32,054 bases of DNA from an uncultured Bacteroidales bacterium (GTDB lineage Bacteria > Bacteroidota > Bacteroidia > Bacteroidales > UBA932). The stretch spans positions 1 to 32,054 of the forward strand of contig CAKUYG010000006.1 of the NCBI GenBank assembly GCA_934702165.1. Direction: 5' to 3'. The first letter of the stretch is position 1; every line of letters starts with the position of its first letter. Shown here piece by piece: positions 8,611 through 16,451 of the stretch. Below the pieces are notes generated by a model, which worked only from the letters and a program-made list of their open reading frames with translations, was not told the origin of the DNA and did no database searches. The position numbers and the translations under genes are program-made.

Positions 8611-8642
8611 ATTGTTGGTTAAACTTTTATGAGGTAGCTTTG
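8611..8642 (+). promoter_or_regulatory. Promoter for the 8666-10344 secreted-protein genes
   Basis: ATTG (8611-8614), 20 bp, then TAGCTTTG (8635-8642), an exact TAnnTTTG -7 box. The ATG follows 23 bp after the box. A 13-bp direct repeat (TGGTTAAACTTTT) occurs near 8521 and 8616, flanking this intergenic space. Confidence 0.6.
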
Positions 8643-8665
8643 TCTCGTTGAAACAGACGAAGCAT

Positions 8666-8953
8666 ATGAAAAAAATTATTTTATGCGTGACCGCCGTCTT
8701 TTGCGCCTTGACGTTCACGCAGGCTGCTCAAGACGAACCGGAACAGCTCGAAATAGAGTTTTTTACAGCAGAAAAGGAGGATGAACGTTCAGGCTGCCTT
8801 TATGTGGAGGCGTTCTTGTATAGGACATCCAGGACTATTGAGGTGCTGGTGGATGATTATGGTGAAGCGTCTTTCTGGATTTATGATGACATAGGGAATG
8901 AATACGAGTCGGTTGAAGAACACTTGTGGGTATTTTTGCATATGATTCGGTAG
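8666..8953 (+). CDS. Small secreted protein, DUF3244-like
   Basis: It has 95 residues with a clear signal peptide (MKKIILCVTAVFCALTFTQA, cleavage near AQA). The short beta-rich mature part (RTIEVLVDDYGEASFWIYDDIGNEY) resembles the small DUF3244-type secreted proteins of Bacteroidales, though the match is by pattern only. The C-terminus ends abruptly in HLWVFLHMIR without the usual final strand, so a 3' truncation or frameshift is possible. An in-frame TTG at 8648 exists, but the ATG at 8666 gives a standard signal peptide. It is first in a run of exported proteins behind the HTH regulator. Confidence 0.6.
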   Translation: MKKIILCVTAVFCALTFTQAAQDEPEQLEIEFFTAEKEDERSGCLYVEAFLYRTSRTIEVLVDDYGEASFWIYDDIGNEYESVEEHLWVFLHMIR

Positions 8954-9007
8954 CGCATAACCATAAAAGTTAATGAGAAATAAAACAACCAATTAAAATC
9001 AAATACA

Positions 9008-9859
9008 ATGAAAAAATTAATTTATCTTGTTTCTACTGTTCTAGTTCTTGCCTTTGCGTCTTGCAATAAGAATGCAGGCATTGATGTTGAGACGGCTAAA
9101 GACTCATCGGAACTTATGTCCTTGAAAGAGCAGTTGATGGCCCTTAACACTACTCTCCCTCAAAGTCAAGACATAGCCGTTAAGGCAAAGTGGTGGCATT
9201 ATGTTCTTGTCGCTGCTGCCGATGCTGGTGGTTTCTTTTTAGGAGGTGGGGCTTCGGTTGGTGCGGTTGCTGTTACAGCCGGATGTACGGTTTCGACTTT
9301 AGTATGGAATATTGTCAAGGAAGATGAAAAAAAAGAGACGAAAGGGAGTGATAGTGGCAATTTTGAGCCCTTTAATGACCGTAAGGTCGCCCTTTCTTGC
9401 GTGGAGGGAGTTGGCTTAATCCATAATAAGGTAATCCTTGATTTATATGAAGATCATGGTGAGTCTTTATTTGGCTATGAAGATGATGTTCTTTTACCGC
9501 TTGTGGCCGAAAAGGTTTCAGGCGAAATAGAATCTTCTCCAAATGAAGTTTCGTTGAGCGTCCAAGAGCAGAAGAACATTGTTTCGGCAACTGTAAATGC
9601 CTATGCTTCATCTTCAACTATCGGAGAGTTTATTGCTAATCTTGAGTTGTCTGCTCCCGAAAAATCAGCCCTTTTGGAAGTCGTCAGTGTCATACTTGAA
9701 GGATTTGATTCTATTGATGCCGTTGATGATAATGGCGAGTACTCTTTGGCAGTGCAAGAACTAATATCAGATTCTGATGTCTCTGAGGAGGCAAAAGAGA
9801 TACTTGTTTCGACAACTTCGGTGGCAAATGCAAGTTCTCGCTTATGGAAAGTAGAATAA
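9008..9859 (+). CDS. Lipoprotein with a glycine-rich hydrophobic segment, function unknown
   Basis: The 283-residue protein has a lipobox ending at Cys19 (LAFASC). Residues about 60-105 hold a hydrophobic, glycine-rich stretch (LVAAADAGGFFLGGGASVGAVAV) framed by WWHYV and WNIVKEDEKK, like glycine-zipper pore or bacteriocin helices. The C-terminal 150 residues are acidic and helical, with no motif I recognise. It is preceded by the small secreted protein and overlaps the next gene by 16 bp, so the three are probably one operon. Envelope lipoprotein is a safe call. A toxin or pore role would be speculation based only on the glycine pattern. Confidence 0.7.
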   Translation: MKKLIYLVSTVLVLAFASCNKNAGIDVETAKDSSELMSLKEQLMALNTTLPQSQDIAVKAKWWHYVLVAAADAGGFFLGGGASVGAVAVTAGCTVSTLVWNIVKEDEKKETKGSDSGNFEPFNDRKVALSCVEGVGLIHNKVILDLYEDHGESLFGYEDDVLLPLVAEKVSGEIESSPNEVSLSVQEQKNIVSATVNAYASSSTIGEFIANLELSAPEKSALLEVVSVILEGFDSIDAVDDNGEYSLAVQELISDSDVSEEAKEILVSTTSVANASSRLWKVE

Positions 9860-10344
9860 AATCAAGCTCTAGTATTATTGCTTTTTTGCCGTTGATGTTC
9901 TTTTTGTTTGTGGGCAATAACGTTTTGGCTAAAACCCCTATAAAGAAGTTTATGTTTTCCGTGTCTCAGTACTATTCTCCTGTGACGGATGCCTGCACGA
10001 TGGGGATAGGTATCGGTTATCTTTTCCCTAAGATTGGGGTTAGTGTCAATTATGGGGCTGTCGGGTGGTATGATGACCGGAATTGTCATGAGGGGACTGT
10101 TTCCGTCTTTAGTCCAGTTTATAAAATCGGCTCTTTTTCGATGATTCCAGAGGTAGCGGCCGGAATATTGTATGGCAGAATCGTGTCAGAGGATGAAGTG
10201 TCCCTTAGGACGCAAATTCAGGCTGGAGTTAAGTTAAACTATACAATATCAAGATATATGTCTTGTGGCATTACTTTAAAATCAATGGTTTACAGCGGCA
10301 GAGCTGTCCCTGTGGCGGGTTGGGGTTATTCCTTGCATTTTTAG
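9844..10344 (+). CDS. Small outer-membrane beta-barrel-like protein
   Basis: It has 166 residues with a basic N-terminus, a hydrophobic signal (IIAFLPLMFFLFVGNNVLA) and a mature part of alternating amphipathic strands (ACTMGIGIGYLFPKIGVSVNYG, FSMIPEVAAGILYGRI, SCGITLKSMVYSG). It ends in GYSLHF with a terminal aromatic, the usual outer-membrane barrel signal. About 8 strands would fit. The start overlaps the preceding lipoprotein gene by 16 bp, suggesting coupled expression and perhaps a shared envelope complex. No specific family is recognised. Confidence 0.65.
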   Translation: MESRIKSSSSIIAFLPLMFFLFVGNNVLAKTPIKKFMFSVSQYYSPVTDACTMGIGIGYLFPKIGVSVNYGAVGWYDDRNCHEGTVSVFSPVYKIGSFSMIPEVAAGILYGRIVSEDEVSLRTQIQAGVKLNYTISRYMSCGITLKSMVYSGRAVPVAGWGYSLHF

Positions 10345-10373
10345 GCGAAGCCTGGCCGCATGCAAATATCTTC

Positions 10374-10454
10374 GGTACAAAAAAACGCCCTCTGCTGTAC
10401 CAAACGCTTCCGCAAGGCGCTTCCGTACAGAAATCAGCCTTATTCTGTACCGAA
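10374..10454. repeat. Two-hairpin intergenic repeat, copy 1
   Basis: GGTACA/TGTACC (10374-10401) is followed by a 34-bp hairpin with 10-bp arms (TTCCGTACAG 10421-10430, CTGTACCGAA 10445-10454, one mismatch) and a 14-bp loop. The layout and flanks match copy 2 near 27.9 kb. The gap 10345-10589 holds this repeat and a promoter but no gene. Confidence 0.7.
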
Positions 10455-10497
10455 TTGTCTCGTCAGGCAAAATCTTCGGGTAAGTATCACTCGGATG

Positions 10498-10528
10498 TTT
10501 GAGAATACTACTCTTCTTCATATATTTG
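10498..10528 (+). promoter_or_regulatory. Consensus Bacteroidota promoter for the 10590-11748 lipoprotein genes
   Basis: TTTG (10498-10501), 19 bp, then TATATTTG (10521-10528): both boxes match the consensus exactly. Transcription should start near 10535, leaving a leader of about 55 nt. Confidence 0.8.
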
Positions 10529-10589
10529 TCGTACTGTGCGTTCGGAGGATGTGTGGTCTTTTTGTATTGGTGAGAAATATTGAGACAGA

Positions 10590-11003
10590 ATGAAAAATTC
10601 ATATTATATAGTGGTTCTGGTTTTTTGTGCGGTTTTGATGTCTGCTTGCCAAAAACCTGCTGCACGTGAGATTTCATTCGCAGGAGGGGAATTTGAAATG
10701 CCGCTTGGCGCCAGTATATATCCGGATGTTTATGTCCGGCCGTCAAGAGCGGAGATTGTATTTTCTTCTTCGGATGAGTCGGTGTTTGTTGTCATGGGTT
10801 CGCAGATCAAGTCTCTCGGTGAGGGGGAGGCACTCTTGACGGCATCCAGCCTTGACGGGACCGTCTCCGCTTCGTGTGTCGTAAAAGTCGACAGGAGCCT
10901 TGGCATAGGAAGTTTTACAGTGAATCCGGGAGGGAAAACCGCTGACCTCTTTGGCCGGTCCAAGCCGGCCGGATGCGCTGTAAGATTGGCCCGAGATTTA
11001 TGA
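10590..11003 (+). CDS. Lipoprotein with Ig-like (Big2-type) domain
   Basis: The 137-residue protein has a lipobox at Cys20 (AVLMSAC). The mature part reads as one bacterial Ig-like fold: EIVFSSSDESVFVVMGSQIKSLGEGEALLTASSLDG followed by SCVVKV is the typical Big2 pattern. Such domains serve in surface adhesion or as spacers. The last 30 residues are unlike a domain end and the frame finishes in an ATGA overlap with the next gene. The C-terminus could therefore have been altered by a frameshift, or the protein is simply short. First gene of a three-lipoprotein operon behind a consensus promoter. Confidence 0.68.
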   Translation: MKNSYYIVVLVFCAVLMSACQKPAAREISFAGGEFEMPLGASIYPDVYVRPSRAEIVFSSSDESVFVVMGSQIKSLGEGEALLTASSLDGTVSASCVVKVDRSLGIGSFTVNPGGKTADLFGRSKPAGCAVRLARDL

Positions 11004-11368
11004 GGTATATAGGTTTTTTAGTCTGTCTGGCGTTGTCTGTGGCCGGGCTGTCATCCTGCGAGAAAGAGCAGGAGGATCCTCCAGTGAGTATTTCTTGCAG
11101 TTTTGATGCGGAAGGTGGACGAAAAGATTATAATCTGGATCTTGACGGGACCACCCTTACGTTGGACATAAAAGAGGCATATTATTCAGAGCATTGGGCA
11201 TACTGGCTTGATGAAAGTTGGGTCGATGTCGCCTATTGTATTGATTTGGAGCGACTGTCAATAGTGTCCGATGAAAACGATACGGGCCGGGCGCGCCGGG
11301 CGGTGGTGAGTGCATGTCACCGGGTCACGGGACAAAAGTATATATTTGAAATTGAACAGTCTGAATGA
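11000..11368 (+). CDS. BACON-like lipoprotein, tandem paralog A
   Basis: It has 122 residues with a lipobox at Cys20 (VAGLSSC). The mature part starts with SCSFDAEGGRKDYNLDLDG and ends with DTGRARRAVVSACHRVTGQ then IFEIEQ, the pattern of a BACON-type beta-sandwich end. The ATG at 11000 overlaps the previous stop (ATGA); an upstream in-frame ATG at 10973 would put extra residues before the signal. Paralogous to the next gene, sharing an identical 31-bp stretch near its 3' end. Probably an exported surface lipoprotein; ligand unknown. Confidence 0.65.
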   Translation: MRYIGFLVCLALSVAGLSSCEKEQEDPPVSISCSFDAEGGRKDYNLDLDGTTLTLDIKEAYYSEHWAYWLDESWVDVAYCIDLERLSIVSDENDTGRARRAVVSACHRVTGQKYIFEIEQSE

Positions 11369-11748
11369 CAGGCATGAAACCATATTTTCGAGTCTTGTTT
11401 CTGGTGCTTTTATTTGTGATGTCGTCATGCGAAAAGGATGCACCTGTTCGTTTTTTTTACAGTGTCGGGGCTGAAGGCGGAAGCGCGAGTTATGATGCGG
11501 ATCTTGTTGGGGAGACATTGTCAACAGAATTCGGCCCGTCATCGTATTATGTTGAGAGGACGGAGTATCATTATAGCGGTTGGCTAATGGATACGGAATG
11601 GCTCTATTCGTACTATAACCCCATTGGACCTTGGATTTCTTTCCGTATTGACAGGAACGAAACGGGCCGGGCGCGCCGGGCGGTGGTGAGTGGGTATCAC
11701 CGGGTTTCTGGACGAAAGTATGTCTTTGAGATAGAGCAGTCTGAATGA
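11365..11748 (+). CDS. BACON-like lipoprotein, tandem paralog B
   Basis: It has 127 residues with a lipobox at Cys22 (LFVMSSC). The mature part parallels the preceding gene: YSVGAEGGSASYDADLVGET near the start and ETGRARRAVVSGYHRVSGR then VFEIEQ at the end, while the middle has diverged (aromatic-rich, YHYSGWLMDTEWLYSYY). The start overlaps the previous stop by ATGA; an ATG at 11374 is an equally good signal-peptide start. The 31 bp at 11662-11692 are identical to 11282-11312. A recent local duplication, or conversion of the 3' end, is likely. A small palindrome (TCTGAAT/ATTCAGA, 11740-11754) spans the stop. Confidence 0.65.
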   Translation: MTGMKPYFRVLFLVLLFVMSSCEKDAPVRFFYSVGAEGGSASYDADLVGETLSTEFGPSSYYVERTEYHYSGWLMDTEWLYSYYNPIGPWISFRIDRNETGRARRAVVSGYHRVSGRKYVFEIEQSE

Positions 11749-11757
11749 TTCAGAAAA

Positions 11758-12267
11758 TCATGAGCGCAGCCACTGGTAGGCGAGACGTTCGCCTCCGCCG
11801 TCCGCGAGGGTGATGATACCGCAGTAGCGGAAACCGTGCTTCAGGACAAGATGCTGCATTATGAGGTTGTCCTTGTGGGTGTCTATGCGGATATTGCTGC
11901 AGCGAGATTTGCAGAAATCCATGATGGCGGCGAAGACGCCGTGCGCTTCCGGGAGGCTCGTTATCCTGTGTATGACCATGTATGGGCTGCTGTCGTCTGT
12001 CCAGTGTCCGTCCGCTATCGAGGCGTATGACGGGTCAGGCCCATGTCTGAAGACGAATGAGCCCACAGGGGCCTTGCCGTCCATGACAAGATAGCATGTC
12101 CCGGAAACGATGTCTTCTTCAAGAATCCCGATGGACGGATAGCCGCCGGACCACTGGGTCGGGTTGCCGCTGTCCCGCATTATCTGTCTTGCGGAGTCGG
12201 CAAGCGCCGCTACCGCCGGCAGATCTGCCGGCAGGGCTTTGCGGATTGTATAGGGTTCTTTTGCCAT
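11758..12267 (-). CDS. GNAT-family N-acetyltransferase
   Basis: The 169-residue protein opens with YTIRKALPADLPAVAALADSA, the standard GNAT first strand and helix. It continues with GTCYLVMDGKAPVGSFVF (beta 2-4) and ends with IRIDTHKDNLIMQHLVLKHGFRYCGII, the usual acetyl-CoA-fold C-terminal helix and strand. The acceptor substrate cannot be read from sequence. It starts 6 bp after the DUF4143 ATPase stop on the same strand, so the two are likely cotranscribed. It converges on the BACON-like genes with only 9 bp between the stops. Confidence 0.85.
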   Translation of the reverse strand: MAKEPYTIRKALPADLPAVAALADSARQIMRDSGNPTQWSGGYPSIGILEEDIVSGTCYLVMDGKAPVGSFVFRHGPDPSYASIADGHWTDDSSPYMVIHRITSLPEAHGVFAAIMDFCKSRCSNIRIDTHKDNLIMQHLVLKHGFRYCGIITLADGGGERLAYQWLRS

Positions 12268-12273
12268 GGCGGA

Positions 12274-13473
12274 CTATTCTTCCAATAACCAGTCTAATAC
12301 ATACAGTTGCTTTATGCCGTTATGCTGTATCACCGGATCGTTGTCCATAGTGAGGAGATATTTCGGATAGTTGTCTGAAAGAGATTCAAGAGGATCAAGC
12401 TCCCGTTTCAGCGTGCCCTCATCCCTTACGCTGAGAGACACCTGATAATACGCCTTGTCGTTGCCCTTCACAACGACAAAATCGATCTCCGCGTTTCCAG
12501 TCTTTCCTGCATAAACCTCACCGCCTCTTCGGGTCAACTCCAGATAAACTACATTTTCCAAAATGTGCCCCAAGTCCCCGACCTTAGTGCCGCTTATGAC
12601 GTTTCGCAGTCCGACATCGGCGAGATACAGCTTCTGGCCTGTCTTGAGCAGCTGCTTGCCTTTGGCATCGTATCTGGGAGCAGAATAGAACACATAGCTG
12701 TCTGTCAATGCGGAAATATAATTTTCCACCGTGTGGGCCGATATTTTGCGGCCAAGTGAGGTCATCGTGTCGCTGATACGTTTGATGATAGAGATATTCC
12801 CGATGTTGTCAGCCAGAAATCTCACTACGCTTTGCAGCATAATCACATCCGTGATTTTTCTTCGGCTGACCACATCTTTCAGCACAATAGTATTGTATAG
12901 GCCGGTAAGATATTCATTTACCATCTCTTTATCATGCTCTATCTGCATTATGTACGGGAACGAGCCATTCTCAATATACTTTCGGTAGGCATCTTCCGCG
13001 CTCGTTCCTGCCGGCAGTCCATGCGTGAACTCTCTAAATGAGAATGGAAGCATTTTTATTTCCACATATCTGCCGGTAAGCAGGGTCGCGATTTCTCCGG
13101 ACAGCAAATATGCATTTGAGCCTGTCAAGTAAATGTCCACATTGTCCAAGAGGAACAGGCTGTCGATCACCTTTTGGAAACCGTCTACCATCTGTATTTC
13201 ATCCAGAAAAAAATAGTTCATCCTGTCCCGTTGCAGCCGTTGTTTCAGGTAGGTATGTAGAGCCTTGTAGTTCAACAGGGGCTCGTTATCCAGATCTTCG
13301 AAATTAAGTTCGACAACCTGTTCTTTGGAAACACCGTCCGTCAGTATCTTGTCCTTGAACATCCGCAACAATGATGACTTGCCGCAACGGCGTATGCCTG
13401 TGACGACCTTGATGATTTTCTTGCCCCTCCATTTTTCCAAGAGTGACATGTATTCCGTGCGTTCTATCAGCAT
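12274..13473 (-). CDS. AAA ATPase with DUF4143-type C-terminal domain
   Basis: The 399-residue protein has Walker A GIRRCGKSS (26-34), Walker B FFLDEIQ (88-94) and the ITGSNAYLLSGEIATLLTGR-like sensor segment (YLTGSNAYLL here). The DUF4143 C-terminal half runs through a winged-helix-like part to EIDFVVVKGNDKAYYQVSLS, reminiscent of a degenerate nuclease fold. The family is common in Bacteroidota, variable between strains and without settled function. The ATG at 13473 was chosen over 13506 because MLIERTEYMSLLEKW is the usual start. Several palindromes lie immediately upstream (13511-13555), sharing TGCGCCAAAA with the region before the ATPase at 3843. GNAT follows in the same direction. Confidence 0.88.
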   Translation of the reverse strand: MLIERTEYMSLLEKWRGKKIIKVVTGIRRCGKSSLLRMFKDKILTDGVSKEQVVELNFEDLDNEPLLNYKALHTYLKQRLQRDRMNYFFLDEIQMVDGFQKVIDSLFLLDNVDIYLTGSNAYLLSGEIATLLTGRYVEIKMLPFSFREFTHGLPAGTSAEDAYRKYIENGSFPYIMQIEHDKEMVNEYLTGLYNTIVLKDVVSRRKITDVIMLQSVVRFLADNIGNISIIKRISDTMTSLGRKISAHTVENYISALTDSYVFYSAPRYDAKGKQLLKTGQKLYLADVGLRNVISGTKVGDLGHILENVVYLELTRRGGEVYAGKTGNAEIDFVVVKGNDKAYYQVSLSVRDEGTLKRELDPLESLSDNYPKYLLTMDNDPVIQHNGIKQLYVLDWLLEE

Positions 13474-13510
13474 GCTGTCTGTGTGTAAAAATGAACCACG
13501 GTGCAAATCT

Positions 13511-13555
13511 ATGAATATTTTTCATAAAAATGAACTGCGCTTCATTTTGGCGCAG
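13511..13555 (-). promoter_or_regulatory. Overlapping palindromes upstream of the DUF4143 ATPase
   Basis: ATGAA/TTCAT (13511-13525) overlaps TTCAT/ATGAA (13521-13534), which is followed by CTGCGC/GCGCAG (13535-13555). The last palindrome contains, on the minus strand, TGCGCCAAAA, also present upstream of the other ATPase. A direct repeat GTTCATTTTTA occurs twice on the minus strand. Operator-like; role inferred. Confidence 0.65.
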
Positions 13556-13575
13556 AGGGGCGGGGAGTGGTTGCG

Positions 13576-15048
13576 CTATTCTGCCAAAGCTTTTCTGACG
13601 GCGGCGGCCCAGGCTGCCTTGGACTCGGCCATGCGGGACTCGGAGGCCCGGCGGGAGAAGCGGCGCTCCGCTTCCCAGTTGTTCTGGAGTTCGCCTATGG
13701 AAGACCAGATTCCGGCACCGAGCCCTGCCATGTAGGCCGCTCCCAGTCCAGTGATTTCAGTGACTTTCGGCCGTATCACCTCCGTGCCGAGGATGTCTGC
13801 CTGAAACTGCATCAGAAGATTGTTGCGCGAAGCACCCCCGTCGACCTTGAGCTCCGAGATGAGGATCCCGGCATCCCTTTCCATAGCGGCAACTATGTCC
13901 ATCGTCTGGAATGCTATGCCCTCCAGGGTGGCCCTGGCAATGTGGGCAGCTGTTGCACCTCGGGTCAGTCCGGTGATCACACCACGCACATCCTGGTTCC
14001 AGTACGGGGCTCCCATCCCGGTGAGGGCCGGCACGAAGTACACGCCCCCGTTGTCCGTGACAGATGAGGCAAGAGCCTCTATATCAGATGAATTCTTGAT
14101 GAGTCCAAGCCCGTCACGGAGCCATTGCACTGCTGCACCGGCCACGAAGATGCTGCCCTCCAGAGCGTAGTTGACCTTGTCTTTGAGTTTCCATGCCACT
14201 GTGGTGAGCAGCCTGTTTTCGGAGAGGATCGGCTTGTCGCCGCAGTTCATCAGGAGAAAGCACCCCGTGCCGTAGGTGTTTTTTACGGAACCTTCATCGA
14301 TGCACATCTGCCCGAAGAGGGCGGCCTGCTGGTCTCCGGCGACTCCGGTGATGGGGATGTTGTGTCCGAGCACCGTAGCTTCTCCGTAGAACGCATCGGA
14401 TGAGCGGGCCTGCGGCATCATGGATTCCGGGATGCCGAACAGGTCGAGGAGTTCGCTGTCCCAACTTAAGCTGTTGATGTTGAACAGCATGGTACGGGAG
14501 GCGTTGGTCACATCCGTGGCGTGGACCTTGCCGGAGGTGAGGTTCCAGATGAGCCAGCTGTCCACTGTGCCGAAGCGGAGCCTGCCTTCCATTGCCTTTT
14601 TGCGTGCACCCGGGACATTTTGGAGTATCCATCTTATCTTGGATGCGCTGAAGTAGGCATCGATGACCAGCCCCGTTTTTTTCTGGATCATCTCCGTGAA
14701 GCCTTTTTCTTTGAGCGAATCGCAGAATGCGGAGGTGCGGCGGTCCTGCCAGACGATTGCGTTGCAGATCGGCCTCCCGGATGCGGCGTCCCATACGATG
14801 GTGGTCTCCCTCTGGTTTGCGATGCCCATGGCCACGATCTCCCCGTCCCGCACTCCTGCCACCGCTTCGTTGACCACTGCCCGCACAGAGGACAGGATTT
14901 CCAGAGGGTTCTGCTCCACCCATGCCTGCCTCGGGAAGAGTTGGGTGAACTCCTTCGAACTCATTGACACCTGGTGTCCGCAGTCATCGAAAATCAAGGC
15001 CTTGGAACTGCTGGTGCCCTGATCTACGGCCAATATATATCTGTTCAT
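13576..15048 (-). CDS. glpK: Glycerol kinase
   Basis: The 490-residue FGGY kinase phosphorylates glycerol to sn-glycerol 3-phosphate with ATP in the cytoplasm. The N-terminal phosphate-binding [13 protein letters not shown] starts at Asp9. [13 protein letters not shown] and AIVWQDRRT follow. [13 protein letters not shown] and NTYGTGCF are the glycerol-kinase form of the second domain start, and [11 protein letters not shown] is the FGGY C-terminal signature. Length is normal for GlpK. The ATG at 15048 is used because the upstream in-frame codons do not fit the family. A TATCTTTG box ends only 5 bp before this ATG, so the mRNA may be leaderless. It diverges from a monoglyceride-lipase-like gene, which could supply glycerol. 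No glpF or glpD is present in the window. Confidence 0.95.
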   Translation of the reverse strand: MNRYILAVDQGTSSSKALIFDDCGHQVSMSSKEFTQLFPRQAWVEQNPLEILSSVRAVVNEAVAGVRDGEIVAMGIANQRETTIVWDAASGRPICNAIVWQDRRTSAFCDSLKEKGFTEMIQKKTGLVIDAYFSASKIRWILQNVPGARKKAMEGRLRFGTVDSWLIWNLTSGKVHATDVTNASRTMLFNINSLSWDSELLDLFGIPESMMPQARSSDAFYGEATVLGHNIPITGVAGDQQAALFGQMCIDEGSVKNTYGTGCFLLMNCGDKPILSENRLLTTVAWKLKDKVNYALEGSIFVAGAAVQWLRDGLGLIKNSSDIEALASSVTDNGGVYFVPALTGMGAPYWNQDVRGVITGLTRGATAAHIARATLEGIAFQTMDIVAAMERDAGILISELKVDGGASRNNLLMQFQADILGTEVIRPKVTEITGLGAAYMAGLGAGIWSSIGELQNNWEAERRFSRRASESRMAESKAAWAAAVRKALAE

Positions 15049-15053
15049 GGGAG

Positions 15054-15061
15054 CAAAGATA
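15054..15061 (-). promoter_or_regulatory. glpK promoter -7 box, abutting the start codon
   Basis: On the minus strand TATCTTTG matches the -7 consensus exactly. Only 5 bp separate it from the glpK ATG, so transcription would begin at or next to the start codon. No clear -33 TTTG is seen. Confidence 0.6.
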
Positions 15062-15111
15062 CTGCTAATCCCGATTTTTATGTCTAACTTGCGTGCCAAA
15101 ACACACTGCAA

Positions 15112-16017
15112 ATGAAATCACTGAAACTGAAGGCTTCTGCCGATGACCTCAATCTTGCCGTGCTGGTGAGTGAGCCTGAAGGCGCTCCCAAGGGCATTTT
15201 CCAGATAGTACACGGGATGTGCGAGCACAAAGAAAGGTATATTCCTTTCATGGAGTACTTGTCCGGGCACGGATATGTCTGCGTAATCCACGACCATCGC
15301 GGCCACGGAGAGTCGGTGAAGACTCCTGACGACCTGGGATTCATGTACAAAGGCGGCTGGAGGGCGATGGTGGAGGATGTCAAGGTGGTGGCAGATTGGA
15401 CGAAGTCTCATTATCCGGGATTGAAGTACGTCCTGCTCGGACACAGCATGGGCTCGATGGTCGTCCGCTCTTTTACAAAACGTTATGATGAGTTGATCGA
15501 CACCCTTTTCGTCTGCGGCTGCCCGAGTGACAACCCGGCCAAGAGCGCCGGCAAGTTCCTCGCGGACTGCTTCGTGCTTTTCGCGGGCGGACACAGCAGA
15601 CCGAAATTGCTCCAGAAACTTTCATTCGGCTCGTTCAACGCCCCGTTCGCCCAGGAGGGTTATCCGGTGGCATGGGTGTGCTCGGATAAGCAGACGCTCA
15701 AAGAGTATCATAGTGATCCTCTGTGCATGTTCCAGTTTACCGCCAACGGCTTTTCGAACCTCACCGCCCTGATGAAGGACTGCTACTCCCGTAAGGGGTG
15801 GAAACTTGCCAACCCAAGTTTGCCGGTGCATTTCATCTCAGGCTCTGATGATCCTTGCCTCATCAATGAAGACGCAATAGGGAAGGCTGTCGCACTGATG
15901 AGAGAAGTCGGATACAGGGACACTGATCTCAAACTTTATCCGGGCATGCGCCACGAGATTCTCAATGAGACTGGAAAACAGCAGGTCTGGGACGACATAT
16001 TGGCCCGTATCTCGTGA
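15112..16017 (+). CDS. Alpha/beta hydrolase, monoacylglycerol lipase/lysophospholipase-like
   Basis: The 301-residue protein is of the Hydrolase_4 (serine aminopeptidase S33/monoglyceride lipase) type. [14 protein letters not shown] is the oxyanion-hole segment and [11 protein letters not shown] the following conserved turn. [10 protein letters not shown] is the nucleophile elbow (Ser near 112), FISGSDDPC supplies the Asp (near 247) and PGMRHEIL the His (near 281). The triad is complete. No signal peptide is present, so it acts in the cytoplasm. The family splits acyl esters of glycerol or lysophospholipids; the exact substrate is inferred. Divergence from glpK supports release of glycerol. 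Its TGA overlaps the tadA start (TGATG), implying translational coupling. Confidence 0.82.
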   Translation: MKSLKLKASADDLNLAVLVSEPEGAPKGIFQIVHGMCEHKERYIPFMEYLSGHGYVCVIHDHRGHGESVKTPDDLGFMYKGGWRAMVEDVKVVADWTKSHYPGLKYVLLGHSMGSMVVRSFTKRYDELIDTLFVCGCPSDNPAKSAGKFLADCFVLFAGGHSRPKLLQKLSFGSFNAPFAQEGYPVAWVCSDKQTLKEYHSDPLCMFQFTANGFSNLTALMKDCYSRKGWKLANPSLPVHFISGSDDPCLINEDAIGKAVALMREVGYRDTDLKLYPGMRHEILNETGKQQVWDDILARIS

Positions 16018-16451
16018 TGGGGGAAAACGAAAAATACATGCGCGAAGCCCTGCGCGAGGCTCATCTGGCCTTTGAGGAGGACGAGGTGCCCGTCGGGGCG
16101 GTAGTGGTGTGCCGGGGGAGAATCATAGCCCGGGGGCACAATATGACAGAGCGCCTCAACGACCCCACGGCGCACGCAGAGATGATAGCCCTCACCGCCG
16201 CAACCGAGGCGGTAGGGGGCAAGTACTTGAACGATTGTACTCTCTATGTCACGGTGGAGCCATGCCCGATGTGCGCAGCGGCGCTGTGTTGGGCGCAGCT
16301 CGGGACGCTTGTGTACGGGGCATCCGATCCCAAGCGCGGTTTTTCTCTTTTCTCTCCGTCGCTGCTTCACCCGAAGACGGCTGTCGAGGCCGGTGTGCTC
16401 GCCGGGGAATGCTCGGAGCTGATGAGCTCGTATTTCAAGGCAAAAAGATAA
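16017..16451 (+). CDS. tadA: tRNA-specific adenosine deaminase
   Basis: The 144-residue cytidine-deaminase-fold protein has HAE (His53, Glu55) and PCPMC (Cys83, Cys86), the zinc-binding and proton-shuttle residues. The EVPVGAVVV and RLNDPTAHAEM segments are typical of TadA. It converts adenosine 34 to inosine in tRNA-Arg(ACG). Length matches the family. The ATG at 16017 overlaps the lipase stop by one base; the GTG at 16014 is less likely. A tRNA-Gln gene with its own promoter follows. Confidence 0.93.
   Translation: MGENEKYMREALREAHLAFEEDEVPVGAVVVCRGRIIARGHNMTERLNDPTAHAEMIALTAATEAVGGKYLNDCTLYVTVEPCPMCAAALCWAQLGTLVYGASDPKRGFSLFSPSLLHPKTAVEAGVLAGECSELMSSYFKAKR

Noticed and set aside
10263..10593. 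Two overlapping plus-strand ORFs (79 and 77 codons) after the barrel gene
   Set aside because: They are read through the two-hairpin repeat and a promoter, have cysteine/arginine-rich chance composition and no start support.
3840..13473. A single large mobile element joining the two ATPases
   Set aside because: No integrase, transposase, att-like direct repeats or conjugation genes are seen; the region looks like several small independent gains.
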